A stretch of DNA of 64,000 nucleotides, taken from positions 1,275,893 to 1,339,892 of the forward strand of contig NZ_BNCI01000001.1 in NCBI RefSeq assembly GCF_014656395.1, given 5' to 3'. Under the pieces are notes generated by a model, which searched no databases, was not told where the DNA came from, and worked only from the letters and a program-made list of their open reading frames with translations. The translations under genes and the position numbers were made by a program. Positions 7,531 to 16,568 of this stretch are shown in pieces. Numbering within the stretch: the stretch's first letter is position 1; each line of letters begins with the position of its first letter. Source of the stretch: Kordiimonas sediminis (GTDB taxonomy: Bacteria > Pseudomonadota > Alphaproteobacteria > Sphingomonadales > Kordiimonadaceae).

Positions 7531-10338
7531 ATGAAATTCAAGAATTATTTACTGTGCGGTGCAGCCGTGCTGGCACTGGCAGCCTGTTCACCACAAACTG
7601 GGGGTGGCAACAGTCAGGGCACTGATCAGGCCACGGGCTCGGCCAGCCAATCATCACTTGCGGATATGGAAATCCATATTCCTTACGAAAAATTTGTCCT
7701 TGATAACGGCTTGACAGTCATCGTGCATGAAGACCGCAAGGCGCCGATCGTTGCCGTGAATGTCTGGTATCATGTCGGCAGCAAGGATGAACCTGCTGGC
7801 AAAACAGGTTTTGCCCATTTGTTTGAACATCTGATGTTCAATGGGTCTGAAAATTTTGACGGGGAGCTATTTGTACCGCTTGAAAAAGTGGGCGGTAAGG
7901 ATCTGAACGGCACCACCTGGTTTGACCGTACAAACTATTATGAAACCGTACCAACCCCGGCACTTGAAATGGCACTTTGGCTGGAATCTGATCGCATGGG
8001 GCACCTGCTTGGTGCGGTGACGCAGGAAAAGCTGGATAACCAGATTGGCGTTGTCCAGAATGAGAAGCGTCAAGGCGATGCCCAACCATTTGGTAAAATG
8101 GAATACCCGCAGTTAGAGGGCCTGTTCCCGCCTGGCCATCCATACCGTCACAGCACAATCGGGTCTATGGAAGACCTGTCCGGCGCAAGCCTTGAAGATG
8201 TGCATGCGTGGTTCAAGAAATATTACGGCGCTGCCAATACGGTTGTTGTGCTGTCCGGTGATGTGGATGCGGCTACTGCCCGCCCGCTTGTTGAAAAATA
8301 TTTTGGGGATATTCCGGCTGGTCCTGCACTCAGCAAGACCAAAAGCTGGGTGCCCGTCAAGTCCTCTAATCAGATAGAGGAAATGACCGATGATGTACCG
8401 AACCTGCGAATTTCCAGAACGTGGACCGTGCCAAACCGTACGGACAAGCGCGCGTATTTGTTGCGGTTAGCTGCCGAAGTTCTGGGCGGCGGCAAGAACA
8501 GTCGTTTGTATCAGGCACTTGTTTACCAGTCGCAGCTGGCGTCGGATGTGTCTGTGCATCTACAGCCGTTCGAATTGACCAGTCTGTTCGAAATTGAAGT
8601 GAATTTGAAAGACCCGGATGCGCGGGAAAAAGCCGAGCAGATTTTGAACGAAACGGTTGAAAAGTTTTTGGCAGAAGGTGCAACGGCTGAGGAAATATCC
8701 CGCGCCCAAACGGTGATTACAGCCAGCACCATTAGGGGGCTGGAGCGTATCGGCGGTGGCGGCAGTAAGGCTGTGACACTGGCGCAAGGGGAGCTGTATG
8801 CCGGTGACCCAGCTTTCATCAGCAAGGTCATCAACTGGACAAACACAGCAACGGCCAGTGATGTTAACGAACAGGCGAGAGAGTGGCTGACAAACGGCTA
8901 CTATCAGTTAACTGTTCTGCCAGCGCAGTCCTACACGACTGTGGCAAGCAGTGTCGACCGGTCCGCGGGTCCGCCAATGCCTACAACAATGCCGGAGTTG
9001 ACGTTCCCAGCCGTAGAGGAAGCAACCTTGTCGAACGGTATGAAAGTGGTTCTGGCCAACCGGACAACCGTACCGATTGTTGAGATGGCGCTTCAGTTCG
9101 ATGCAGGGTATGCCGCAGATGCCGGACAAAAACCGGGCACGGCGAAGTTTGCCCTTGCCATGATGGATGAAGGGACGACAAACCGCTCGGCGTTAGAGAT
9201 TGCTGCCGAGGCAGAAAGTCTGGGCGCTGGTATCAGTTCCAGTTCCAATCTTGATGTATCCCGACTGCATCTGAATGCGCTGAAGCCTAATCTGGATCAG
9301 TCACTGGATTTGTTTGCCGATGTTGTGAGGAACCCGGCCTTTGATGCCGAGGAAATGGAACGTCTTCGCCAGCGCTGGATCGTCAGCATTGATCAGGAAA
9401 AGTCCAGCTTGATGCAGGCGGCCCTGCGGTTGATGCCAACGGCCCTGTATGACGAAGGGCATCCCTACCATATGGCGTATCAGGGGTCTGGCACGAAAGA
9501 ATCAATTACGAATCTGACCCGTGAAGACATAACGGCTTTCTACAGCAACTGGCTGCGTCCGGATAATGCCACGGTGATGATCGCAGGGGATATCACAATG
9601 GCAGAGGCAATACCCGCGCTTGAAAAAGCATTTGGGTCATGGACAGCCCCTGCAACGCCAAAACCGGAAAAAGACGTGGATGCGCTGTCTTCGCCTGCAG
9701 GCGGGCGGATCATTTTGGTTGATCAGCCTAATTCACCATCTACGATGATTATGGGGGCACAGCTCCTATCCTCAACCGGGGCGGATGATGCCATGCTGAT
9801 AGATATGGCAAGTGATATTTACGGCGGCGAGTTCACCAGCCGATTGAATATGAATATCCGGGAAGATAAAGGATGGTCTTACTATGCCTATGCCAGTGCG
9901 CTTGATGCGCGCGGACAACGGATGTGGATCAATTATTCTCCTATTCAGGTTGATAAAACCCGGGATGGTTTCCTGGAAATGCGGAAGGAACTGGAAAATT
10001 ATGTCCGCGCTACGCCTGCGTCAGAAGCAGAATTGCAGAAGATGAAGGAAACACGGACCAACAGTTTGCCGGGTGCGTTTGAAACATCGGGTGCGGTTCT
10101 GGGTAACATGTTGGGGAACGAGCGGTTTGGTCGGCCTTATGATCATGTTACGACCCTGAAATCCCGGTATGAGGCATTAACCGTGGGGGATGTCCGCACG
10201 GCTGCTAGCGAAAGCCTGAAACCAGAAAATATGGTATGGTTGCTGGTGGGTGATCTGTCAAAAATCGAAGCTGATATCAGGGGCCTTGGTATTGGCACCG
10301 TTGAAGTGTGGGATAAAGACGGCAACCGTCTACGTTAA
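7531..10338 (+). CDS. M16-family zinc peptidase lipoprotein (two-domain pitrilysin type)
   Basis: This 935-residue exported metallopeptidase degrades peptides and small proteins. A lipoprotein signal peptide ends in LALAAC, with Cys19 as the lipidation site, so the enzyme is probably anchored to an envelope membrane. The inverted zinc motif HxxEH is seen at His96-Glu99-His100 (HLFEHLMFNG), with the third ligand Glu in NEKRQG. The second M16 half (from about residue 500) lacks the motif (GTAKFALAMMDEGT), as is normal for the non-catalytic partner domain. GGGGGAGATACC precedes the ATG. It is followed by an S9 peptidase on the same strand, suggesting a joint role in feeding amino acids to the surrounding valine pathway. 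Confidence 0.93.
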   Translation: MKFKNYLLCGAAVLALAACSPQTGGGNSQGTDQATGSASQSSLADMEIHIPYEKFVLDNGLTVIVHEDRKAPIVAVNVWYHVGSKDEPAGKTGFAHLFEHLMFNGSENFDGELFVPLEKVGGKDLNGTTWFDRTNYYETVPTPALEMALWLESDRMGHLLGAVTQEKLDNQIGVVQNEKRQGDAQPFGKMEYPQLEGLFPPGHPYRHSTIGSMEDLSGASLEDVHAWFKKYYGAANTVVVLSGDVDAATARPLVEKYFGDIPAGPALSKTKSWVPVKSSNQIEEMTDDVPNLRISRTWTVPNRTDKRAYLLRLAAEVLGGGKNSRLYQALVYQSQLASDVSVHLQPFELTSLFEIEVNLKDPDAREKAEQILNETVEKFLAEGATAEEISRAQTVITASTIRGLERIGGGGSKAVTLAQGELYAGDPAFISKVINWTNTATASDVNEQAREWLTNGYYQLTVLPAQSYTTVASSVDRSAGPPMPTTMPELTFPAVEEATLSNGMKVVLANRTTVPIVEMALQFDAGYAADAGQKPGTAKFALAMMDEGTTNRSALEIAAEAESLGAGISSSSNLDVSRLHLNALKPNLDQSLDLFADVVRNPAFDAEEMERLRQRWIVSIDQEKSSLMQAALRLMPTALYDEGHPYHMAYQGSGTKESITNLTREDITAFYSNWLRPDNATVMIAGDITMAEAIPALEKAFGSWTAPATPKPEKDVDALSSPAGGRIILVDQPNSPSTMIMGAQLLSSTGADDAMLIDMASDIYGGEFTSRLNMNIREDKGWSYYAYASALDARGQRMWINYSPIQVDKTRDGFLEMRKELENYVRATPASEAELQKMKETRTNSLPGAFETSGAVLGNMLGNERFGRPYDHVTTLKSRYEALTVGDVRTAASESLKPENMVWLLVGDLSKIEADIRGLGIGTVEVWDKDGNRLR

Positions 10339-10421
10339 AAGACATTAGAGATATCTCGGATCGTTGTGGCGGTCCGGGTTTGCGAAAAACGCATTTACAA
10401 AAGACTATATGGGGAAAGAAA

Positions 10422-12350
10422 ATGGTTCGGAAGTTCGGGATAGTAGCACTTGCTGCATTAATGTCATCATCGGTTTTATATGCAGAATCTGCTGACTGGC
10501 CATATCCGCAGGATGTGCCGGTTTCAGAGCCAGTATCCGTTGGGTTGGCGGGTGAAGTTCCTGCGGATATCACACGCTATCTGATGGCACGCAGTGTCCG
10601 GTCCGTTCAGATCGCTCCTATGGGCGGCAAGGTTGCCTATATCAGCAACGCCACCGGTATTCCCCAGGTTTGGGTCATGAATGATGACGGTACTGGTGAA
10701 ACCCAGCTTACTTTTGGTAACGGGGTTACTTTCTACCGGTGGCATCCAGAGGGAACGCATATTCTATACGGTGCGGACAATAACGGTGACGAACAGGAAG
10801 CTTATTATCTGCTGGCTGCAAACGGTCGTTCTGAGAAACAGGTGCTGGAGCATTCTAATGCCTATCGCCAGTTCGGGGCCTTTTCCAGCGACGGCACGCA
10901 AATCGTCTATGCGTCGACCGAACGTAATGGCCGTGACTTTGATATCTATGTCACTGACCTTGAAAGTGGCGACACGCGCATGGTGTATGAAGGTACTTTT
11001 GGATACTATCCTGTTAGCTGGCAACCAAACGGTGATAACGTCATCGTCAGTCAGACGGTTGGGGAAGATGCCAACAATGTTTTCCTGTTAAATGTTAAAT
11101 CGGGAGAGATGAAGCCGCTGTTCAAGCCGGAGGTGGCGTCCGCCTATACCGACTTTACCTGGTACTGGCGCGGCACACGCTTCTATTTCGCCACTAATCA
11201 GGACCGTGAATATCAGGCACTTGCATCCTATGACATGGAAACCGGTGAAATGTCTTTTATCTCCGAGCCTGACATGGATGTTGAAAACGTCCGTATGTGT
11301 GGCGGAGGCCGTTATCTGGCATGGACAACCAATGAAGGTGGGTATGACCGTCTGCATTTGTGGGATTTTAAAGAAAATCGTGCGGCCAGCGTTCCCTACC
11401 TGCCAGACGGCGTGATCAGTATCAGCTGGGTGAATATGCACCGGTCCTGGATGACGATTACAGTTACAGGGCCATCAAGCCCTGGTGATGTCTATCTCTG
11501 GAAGGTGTCAGAAGGTGAAATGCGGCATCTGAAAGCACCTGTAATGGCCGGTCTAGACCGTAACACGATGGTCAAGCCAGAAGCGGTGACATTCAAAGCG
11601 CGGGACGGCGTTACCGTGCAGGGTCTTTTGTATTTGCCCAAGGGTGTGGAAAAGCCGCCGGTTGTGGTTGACGTGCACGGCGGGCCAACGGCACAGGCAC
11701 GGCCACGGTGGCAGCCTGCCGCACAGTATCTGGTGGGCAAGGGTATCGCCGTTCTGGATATTAATGTACGCGGCTCCACTGGATTTGGTAAAACCTATAT
11801 GCGTCTTGATAATCAGGAAAAACGTCTTGATAGCGTACGTGATCTTGTTGATGCGGTTGCGTGGATGCGGGAAGACGGGCGCGTGGATGCCGACAATGCT
11901 GCCGTGATGGGTGGGTCCTATGGCGGTTATATGGTCAATGCCGTGATGGGGCTGTATCCCGATGTGTTTAAGGCCGGTGCTTCATTTGTCGGTGTATCAA
12001 ACTGGGTGCGTGCGCTTGAAACTGCATCACCGGGGCTGAAAGCCAGTGACCTGATTGAATATGGTGATATCCGCGATCCAAAGTGGCAGAAATTTTATGC
12101 GGAAAATTCTCCGATAAACACAGCGCACAAAATTAAGGCGCCGATGTTTTTCGAACACGGTGTCAATGACCCCCGGGATCCGGTGACAGAAACCGATGAT
12201 ATGGTCAAAACCATCCGGGATAATGGGTATGAGGTTGAGTATCTCCGTTTCCCCGATGAAGGGCACGGTATTCGGAAAATGTCGAATAGAATTACCCATT
12301 TCCGCCGGTTGGCACGTTTCCTGGAAACGCACCTGAAGGCTGAAAACTAA
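10422..12350 (+). CDS. Secreted S9-family (prolyl oligopeptidase/DPP-type) serine peptidase
   Basis: The protein has about 642 residues counted from ATG 10422. I chose this start over an upstream TTG because it has a GGGGAAAG ribosome site and begins a signal peptide (MVRKFGIVALAALMSSSVLYA). The N-terminal part is a beta-propeller of TolB/DPP-like repeats (VWVMNDDGTGETQLT, ISNATGIPQ). The C-terminal alpha/beta-hydrolase domain has nucleophile Ser in GGSYGGYM, Asp in HGVNDPRDP and His in DEGHGI. Such enzymes release dipeptides or cleave oligopeptides outside the cytoplasm. It lies between the M16 peptidase and the acyl-CoA dehydrogenase with short gaps, consistent with one transcript. Confidence 0.94.
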   Translation: MVRKFGIVALAALMSSSVLYAESADWPYPQDVPVSEPVSVGLAGEVPADITRYLMARSVRSVQIAPMGGKVAYISNATGIPQVWVMNDDGTGETQLTFGNGVTFYRWHPEGTHILYGADNNGDEQEAYYLLAANGRSEKQVLEHSNAYRQFGAFSSDGTQIVYASTERNGRDFDIYVTDLESGDTRMVYEGTFGYYPVSWQPNGDNVIVSQTVGEDANNVFLLNVKSGEMKPLFKPEVASAYTDFTWYWRGTRFYFATNQDREYQALASYDMETGEMSFISEPDMDVENVRMCGGGRYLAWTTNEGGYDRLHLWDFKENRAASVPYLPDGVISISWVNMHRSWMTITVTGPSSPGDVYLWKVSEGEMRHLKAPVMAGLDRNTMVKPEAVTFKARDGVTVQGLLYLPKGVEKPPVVVDVHGGPTAQARPRWQPAAQYLVGKGIAVLDINVRGSTGFGKTYMRLDNQEKRLDSVRDLVDAVAWMREDGRVDADNAAVMGGSYGGYMVNAVMGLYPDVFKAGASFVGVSNWVRALETASPGLKASDLIEYGDIRDPKWQKFYAENSPINTAHKIKAPMFFEHGVNDPRDPVTETDDMVKTIRDNGYEVEYLRFPDEGHGIRKMSNRITHFRRLARFLETHLKAEN

Positions 12351-12363
12351 AAGGACAAATGTT

Positions 12364-13503
12364 GTGGACTATCAGTTAAACGAGGATCAGCGCGCCATAC
12401 AGGATATGGCGCGATCATTCGCGGAAGATGTAATTGCACCGCAGGCAGCCCGCTGGGACGAAGAGAAAATCTGGCCAGCAGATGTTGCGAAACAGGCGGG
12501 CGAGCTTGGCTTCGGCAGTATTTATATCAGTGAAGACGCAGGTGGATGTGGGTTAAGCCGTGTTGAATCCGTTTTGGTTTTTGAGCAGCTTTCAAAAGGC
12601 TGTCCGTCCACAGCATCAATGATTTCCATTCATAATATGGCAGCCTGGATGATTGATCAGTTCGGATCCGAAACGGTTAAGGCTAAATATCTGCCAGAGC
12701 TGGTAACGCTGGAGAAAATGGCGAGCTACTGCCTGACCGAACCTGGTGCGGGGTCTGATGCAGCGTCTTTGAAAACCCGTGCTGTCCGGGATGGAGATAG
12801 CTATGTTCTTAACGGTGCCAAGGCATTCATATCCGGGGGCGGAACCTCTGATGTGTATGTGGTTATGGCCCGTACAAGTGATGACGGTGCAAAAGGGATA
12901 AGCTGTTTTGTTGTCGAGAAGGGTACGCCTGGGCTTTCCTTTGGGGCGCAGGAACGCAAGCTCGGGTGGCATAGCCAGCCTACTTCCGCCGTCATGTTTG
13001 ATGATTGCCGAATTCCGCTAGAAAACCTTATTGGTGCCGAAGGCCAAGGCTTTAAAATTGCCATGCAGGGTCTGGATGGGGGGCGACTGAATATTGCAGC
13101 CGCATCCATCGGCGGGGCGCAGCGCGCGCTTGATGAAGCCATTATCTACACCAAGGACCGCAAGCAGTTTGGCAAGTCGATTGCTGATTTTCAGGCAACT
13201 CAGTTTAAATTGGCAGATATGGCAACCGAGTTAGAGGCAGCAAGGCTTCTACTGTATGCTGCCGCGCAAAAGGTCAGTGCCAAGGCATTAGATGCTACCG
13301 CGTCGGCTGCAATGGCGAAACGGTTTGCCACTGATGTTGGCTCCACTGTTGTCAATGACGCCCTGCAGCTTTTTGGCGGTTACGGGTATCTGATGGACTA
13401 TCCGATCGAACGAATTTTGCGCGACCTGCGTGTGCATCAGATTTTGGAAGGTACGAACGAGATTATGCGTGTTGTCATCGCACGTGATTTGTTAAAGGAC
13501 TAA
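12364..13503 (+). CDS. Acyl-CoA dehydrogenase, probably isobutyryl-CoA dehydrogenase
   Basis: This FAD enzyme oxidises a short acyl-CoA; beside the valine genes, isobutyryl-CoA to methacrylyl-CoA is the likely reaction. It has 379 residues, normal for the family. Signatures include YCLTEPGAGSDAASLKTRA, GAKAFISGGG and the C-terminal YPIERILRDLRVHQILEGTNEIMR, in which the Glu of EGTNE is the usual catalytic base. The start is GTG 12364, 13 bp after the S9 stop, with AAAGGA upstream; the nearby ATG at 12359 is out of frame. The next gene begins only 4 bp after its stop. Short/branched-chain or butyryl-CoA specificity cannot be excluded from sequence alone. Confidence 0.93.
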   Translation: MDYQLNEDQRAIQDMARSFAEDVIAPQAARWDEEKIWPADVAKQAGELGFGSIYISEDAGGCGLSRVESVLVFEQLSKGCPSTASMISIHNMAAWMIDQFGSETVKAKYLPELVTLEKMASYCLTEPGAGSDAASLKTRAVRDGDSYVLNGAKAFISGGGTSDVYVVMARTSDDGAKGISCFVVEKGTPGLSFGAQERKLGWHSQPTSAVMFDDCRIPLENLIGAEGQGFKIAMQGLDGGRLNIAAASIGGAQRALDEAIIYTKDRKQFGKSIADFQATQFKLADMATELEAARLLLYAAAQKVSAKALDATASAAMAKRFATDVGSTVVNDALQLFGGYGYLMDYPIERILRDLRVHQILEGTNEIMRVVIARDLLKD

Positions 13504-13507
13504 AAGT

Positions 13508-14563
13508 ATGAGCGATAGCGAAACCCTTTTTGAAATCAAGGGATCCATTGGCCTGATTACCCTGAACCGGCCTAAGGCGCTGAACAGTCTGACGCACGGT
13601 ATGGCCGTGGCGATCAAGGACCAGTTAGCGGTCTGGACAAAGGATGATCAGGTGCAGGCGGTGGTGGTAACCGGCAGCGGCGAGAAAGCCTTTTGCGCTG
13701 GTGGTGATGTGGTCAGAGTCGCACAGTCCTACAAGGCGGGCACAGACGAATGGCGGGCGTTTTTCCATGACGAATATCTAATGAATGTCGCCATTGCCGA
13801 GTTTCCCAAGCCTTATATCAGCCTGGTTGACGGTATCACCATGGGGGGCGGCGTTGGCGTTTCTATCCCGGGTGATTTCTGGGTAGCGACTGAAAAGACA
13901 TTGTTTGCAATGCCAGAAACCGGTCTGGGGCTGTTCCCTGATGTTGGAGGTGGGTGGTTCCTGCCGCGCATGCCGGGGGAAAGCGGGATGTTCATTGCAC
14001 TTACCGGTGCGCGCTTAAAGGCACCCGATTTGCACGCACTGGGTCTTGCCAGTCATGTAGTCGCGTCAGCTGATATTCCAGAGCTTATCGAAGCCTTGTC
14101 GATCAAGGCCATTCACTGCGGCAACTGTGTCAAAGACGTTCTGGATGCGTTTCACAGCGATCCGGGCAGTGCACCGCTGATGGAATTTGTTGATGGTATT
14201 GACGAGCATTTTGCCGGTTTCAGTGTCGAGGACATCATTTCAGGCCTGCGGGCGGATACGTCCGACTGGGCGCAGAAACAGGCGGATATTATGGCCACCA
14301 AATCGCCGACCTCTCTGAAAGTAACTTTTGAGCAGTTGCGCAGAGGCGAGGCACTTGAAACATTCCGCGATGCGATGATCATGGAGTTTCGGATCGTGAA
14401 CCGCATGATGGAAGGCGCTGACTTTTTCGAAGGTGTGCGGGCAATCCTGATTGATAAAGATAATAAGCCGACATGGTCCCCTGCTACGCTTGCGGATGTT
14501 TCTGATGAGGCAGTTGCTGCATATTTTGCACCGCTTGGTGACGGGTGTGAGCTTGCTGTGTAA
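13508..14563 (+). CDS. 3-hydroxyisobutyryl-CoA hydrolase (enoyl-CoA hydratase/isomerase family)
   Basis: This enzyme removes CoA from 3-hydroxyisobutyryl-CoA, giving free 3-hydroxyisobutyrate for MmsB. The 351-residue length is that of HIBCH rather than of the shorter (about 260) hydratases. The crotonase-fold oxyanion motifs are GEKAFCAGGDV and VDGITMGGGVGVS, followed by MPETGLGLFPDVGGGWFLPR, typical of HIBCH. The C-terminal extension includes SPTSLKVTFEQLRRG and FFEGVRAILIDKDNKPTWSP, which also match that subfamily. It lies between the acyl-CoA dehydrogenase (4-bp gap) and mmsB (24-bp gap), the expected order for valine catabolism. Confidence 0.94.
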   Translation: MSDSETLFEIKGSIGLITLNRPKALNSLTHGMAVAIKDQLAVWTKDDQVQAVVVTGSGEKAFCAGGDVVRVAQSYKAGTDEWRAFFHDEYLMNVAIAEFPKPYISLVDGITMGGGVGVSIPGDFWVATEKTLFAMPETGLGLFPDVGGGWFLPRMPGESGMFIALTGARLKAPDLHALGLASHVVASADIPELIEALSIKAIHCGNCVKDVLDAFHSDPGSAPLMEFVDGIDEHFAGFSVEDIISGLRADTSDWAQKQADIMATKSPTSLKVTFEQLRRGEALETFRDAMIMEFRIVNRMMEGADFFEGVRAILIDKDNKPTWSPATLADVSDEAVAAYFAPLGDGCELAV

Positions 14564-14587
14564 CCCTGTTGCTGGAAGGAAAGTAAG

Positions 14588-15478
14588 ATGAAAACACTTG
14601 GATTTATTGGCCTTGGAAACATGGGACTGCCGATGGCGAAAAACCTGCTGGGTGCCGACTTTATGGTTAAGGGCTTTGATCTGTCCAGCGATGCTTTGAA
14701 TGCCTTCAAGGAAGCGGGCGGTACCGTTTGCAGCAGTGTGGGCGAAACGGCGTCGAATGTGGACTGTGTGATTACCATGTTGCCGTCTGGCCCGATTGTG
14801 CAGGATACGTATCTGGGGGATGACGGTATTCTGGCAAACTGCGGTTCTGACTGTTTGCTAATAGACAGTTCCACGATTGATGTGGCGACTGCGCGTGCGG
14901 TATCTGCCGCAGCGGCGGATAAAGGCTGTGCCATGCTTGATGCCCCTGTGTCTGGCGGCGTAAGCGGTGCTGCAGCTGGGACACTGGCCTTTATGGTTGG
15001 CGGTTCAAAAGATGCCTTTGATCGGGCGCAGCCTGTTCTGGACCCGATGGGTGCCAAGATTGTTCATGCTGGAGATAGCGGCAATGGGCAGGCGGCCAAG
15101 GCCTGTAATAATATGTTGCTGGCAATTTCCATGATCGGCACCTGCGAGGCTTTTAATCTGGGGCGGTCCCTTGGTCTGGATGATCAGGTGTTTTTCGATA
15201 TTGCATCAAACGCATCTGGCCAGTCCTGGTCTTTGACAAGCTACTGTCCTGTACCCGGCCCTCTGCCAACATCACCGGCGAATAATGGCTACCAACCGGG
15301 CTTTGCAACGGCACTGATGTTGAAAGACCTTGGCCTTGCGATGGAAGCAGCACAGTCCACGGGTGTACAAACGCCGCTTGGCGAACTATCGAAAAAAATC
15401 TACAGCGCGATGACAGATGCCGGGCATGGCGGCGTCGATTTCTCGGGTGTGATTAAGCACCTGGACGGTAGTTTATAG
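14588..15478 (+). CDS. mmsB: 3-hydroxyisobutyrate dehydrogenase
   Basis: MmsB oxidises 3-hydroxyisobutyrate to methylmalonate semialdehyde with NAD+, supplying the MmsA substrate. The 296-residue protein has the Rossmann motif GFIGLGNMGLPMAKNL at the N-terminus, the substrate segment DAPVSGGVSGAAAGTLAFMV and the catalytic Lys region GNGQAAKACNNMLLA, all typical of beta-hydroxyacid dehydrogenases. A clear GGAAGGAAAG ribosome site lies 5 bp before the ATG. It is the last gene of the block, and a strong intrinsic terminator follows at 15536. The pathway here lacks only the branched-chain keto-acid dehydrogenase, the transaminase and an obvious separate methacrylyl-CoA hydratase. Confidence 0.96.
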   Translation: MKTLGFIGLGNMGLPMAKNLLGADFMVKGFDLSSDALNAFKEAGGTVCSSVGETASNVDCVITMLPSGPIVQDTYLGDDGILANCGSDCLLIDSSTIDVATARAVSAAAADKGCAMLDAPVSGGVSGAAAGTLAFMVGGSKDAFDRAQPVLDPMGAKIVHAGDSGNGQAAKACNNMLLAISMIGTCEAFNLGRSLGLDDQVFFDIASNASGQSWSLTSYCPVPGPLPTSPANNGYQPGFATALMLKDLGLAMEAAQSTGVQTPLGELSKKIYSAMTDAGHGGVDFSGVIKHLDGSL

Positions 15479-15535
15479 TCCTGGTGATTAGCGCGAAGGC
15501 CGTATGCCTGAGCGCTTCGTAAGATATGATAAGAC

Positions 15536-15566
15536 AAAGCCCACGCCGAAACGGTGTGGGCTTTTG
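15536..15566 (+). terminator. Rho-independent terminator after mmsB
   Basis: The 12-bp arms AAAGCCCACGCC / GGTGTGGGCTTT (one G-T wobble) close a 5-nt loop and are followed by TTTTGCATTTT. It ends the valine block. On the opposite strand it could also serve the LuxR-type gene ending at 15601, where the T-run is weaker. Confidence 0.88.
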
Positions 15567-15600
15567 CATTTTGCTAGGTCAGGTGCAGCAATATCCTGTG

Positions 15601-16374
15601 CTACAGGCCCATGTCATGCCAGCCTCTGTGGCTGTCCATGCGTGTCCCTGCTGGTGTGCGATCTGTGCTGTGCGGGCCCTCTGTTACAGGTGCAGGGCGA
15701 ACATTCTGCCCCGATGCACCATACCGAATAACGGCTTGTGTTCTGTTTGACACACCCAGCACCTTGAAGATTGCGTGCATGTGTGCCTTCACCGTACCTT
15801 CGGCAATAGTAAGCTGTGCTGCGATTTCCTTGTTTGGGAGTCCGTCTGCGGCCATGGCGAGGATCTGGCGCTGTCGGAAGGAAAGACGCTTCAGGTCGAT
15901 GTTTGCCGAATTGTGTGCATCCTGTTTCATCATATTGGTCTGAAAATCGGTGAATTCGTCTTTGATCGCACTATGGATATCTGGGGTTGCTGGTGTGTTG
16001 CTCATACGTCCCAGACTATCAACCGGCATACGTAGTATCTGGCGGACATGTCGGATGATATCAACAACGCTGGCGCTGCGGTGGACCGAACTTGTGGCGC
16101 CTTCGGGGATTTGCGTTCCTTTGACATCTGCCACTGCAAGAATAGCCGTTGAAGGATAAAGGCGATGCGCCACCTTCAGACAATCTGCGCCGTCACCGCC
16201 TAAAGAGGCAGGGTGGATGACAATCAGATCAAATTTCGTATGTTTTGCCGTTTTGGCCAAAAATGTGGTGTTGCTGTCTGCTTCGACAACGTCAGTAAAA
16301 GGGGCAGCCGCAGAAACGACTTCTTTTAAAGACAAACGATAGAGTTCCTCACCATCAATAATGAGAGCTTTCAT
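15601..16374 (-). CDS. LuxR/NarL-type transcriptional regulator with degenerate receiver domain
   Basis: This is a 257-residue protein with a receiver-like N-terminus (residues 1-115) and a LuxR helix-turn-helix (about residues 165-225: LSFRQRQILAMAADGLPNKE, then IAEGTVKAHMHAIFKVLG). The receiver keeps an acidic start (LIIDGEE), but the phosphoacceptor position after FDLIVI is His54 instead of Asp, and no KPF-type lysine motif is seen. Phosphorylation control is therefore unlikely. A disordered tail of about 35 residues follows the HTH. It is divergent from the arginine operon with a 194-bp gap, so control of that operon is possible. It could instead be an orphan regulator; no kinase is adjacent. 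Confidence 0.88.
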   Translation of the reverse strand: MKALIIDGEELYRLSLKEVVSAAAPFTDVVEADSNTTFLAKTAKHTKFDLIVIHPASLGGDGADCLKVAHRLYPSTAILAVADVKGTQIPEGATSSVHRSASVVDIIRHVRQILRMPVDSLGRMSNTPATPDIHSAIKDEFTDFQTNMMKQDAHNSANIDLKRLSFRQRQILAMAADGLPNKEIAAQLTIAEGTVKAHMHAIFKVLGVSNRTQAVIRYGASGQNVRPAPVTEGPHSTDRTPAGTRMDSHRGWHDMGL

Positions 16375-16568
16375 AATATTATCCTCGCTGTAACCCTGCT
16401 TCTAAGACATGGGTGCGGGAAATCGCTGTTGACCAGTCGTTTCCCTATTTGTTTTTATTGTGTAAGCTTAGCCTAATTTGCTCCAAGAATAAAGATGTTG
16501 CGATAACTTGTGTTTATTCAGCGATGAAATGCTGAAAGTTGATCATTTTTGAATGTGTAGAGAGATAT

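Noticed and set aside
14152-15057. 301-residue open frame on the minus strand
   Set aside because: It lies antisense to the 3-hydroxyisobutyryl-CoA hydrolase and mmsB genes, has biased low-complexity composition and matches no family; it is a shadow of their codon use.
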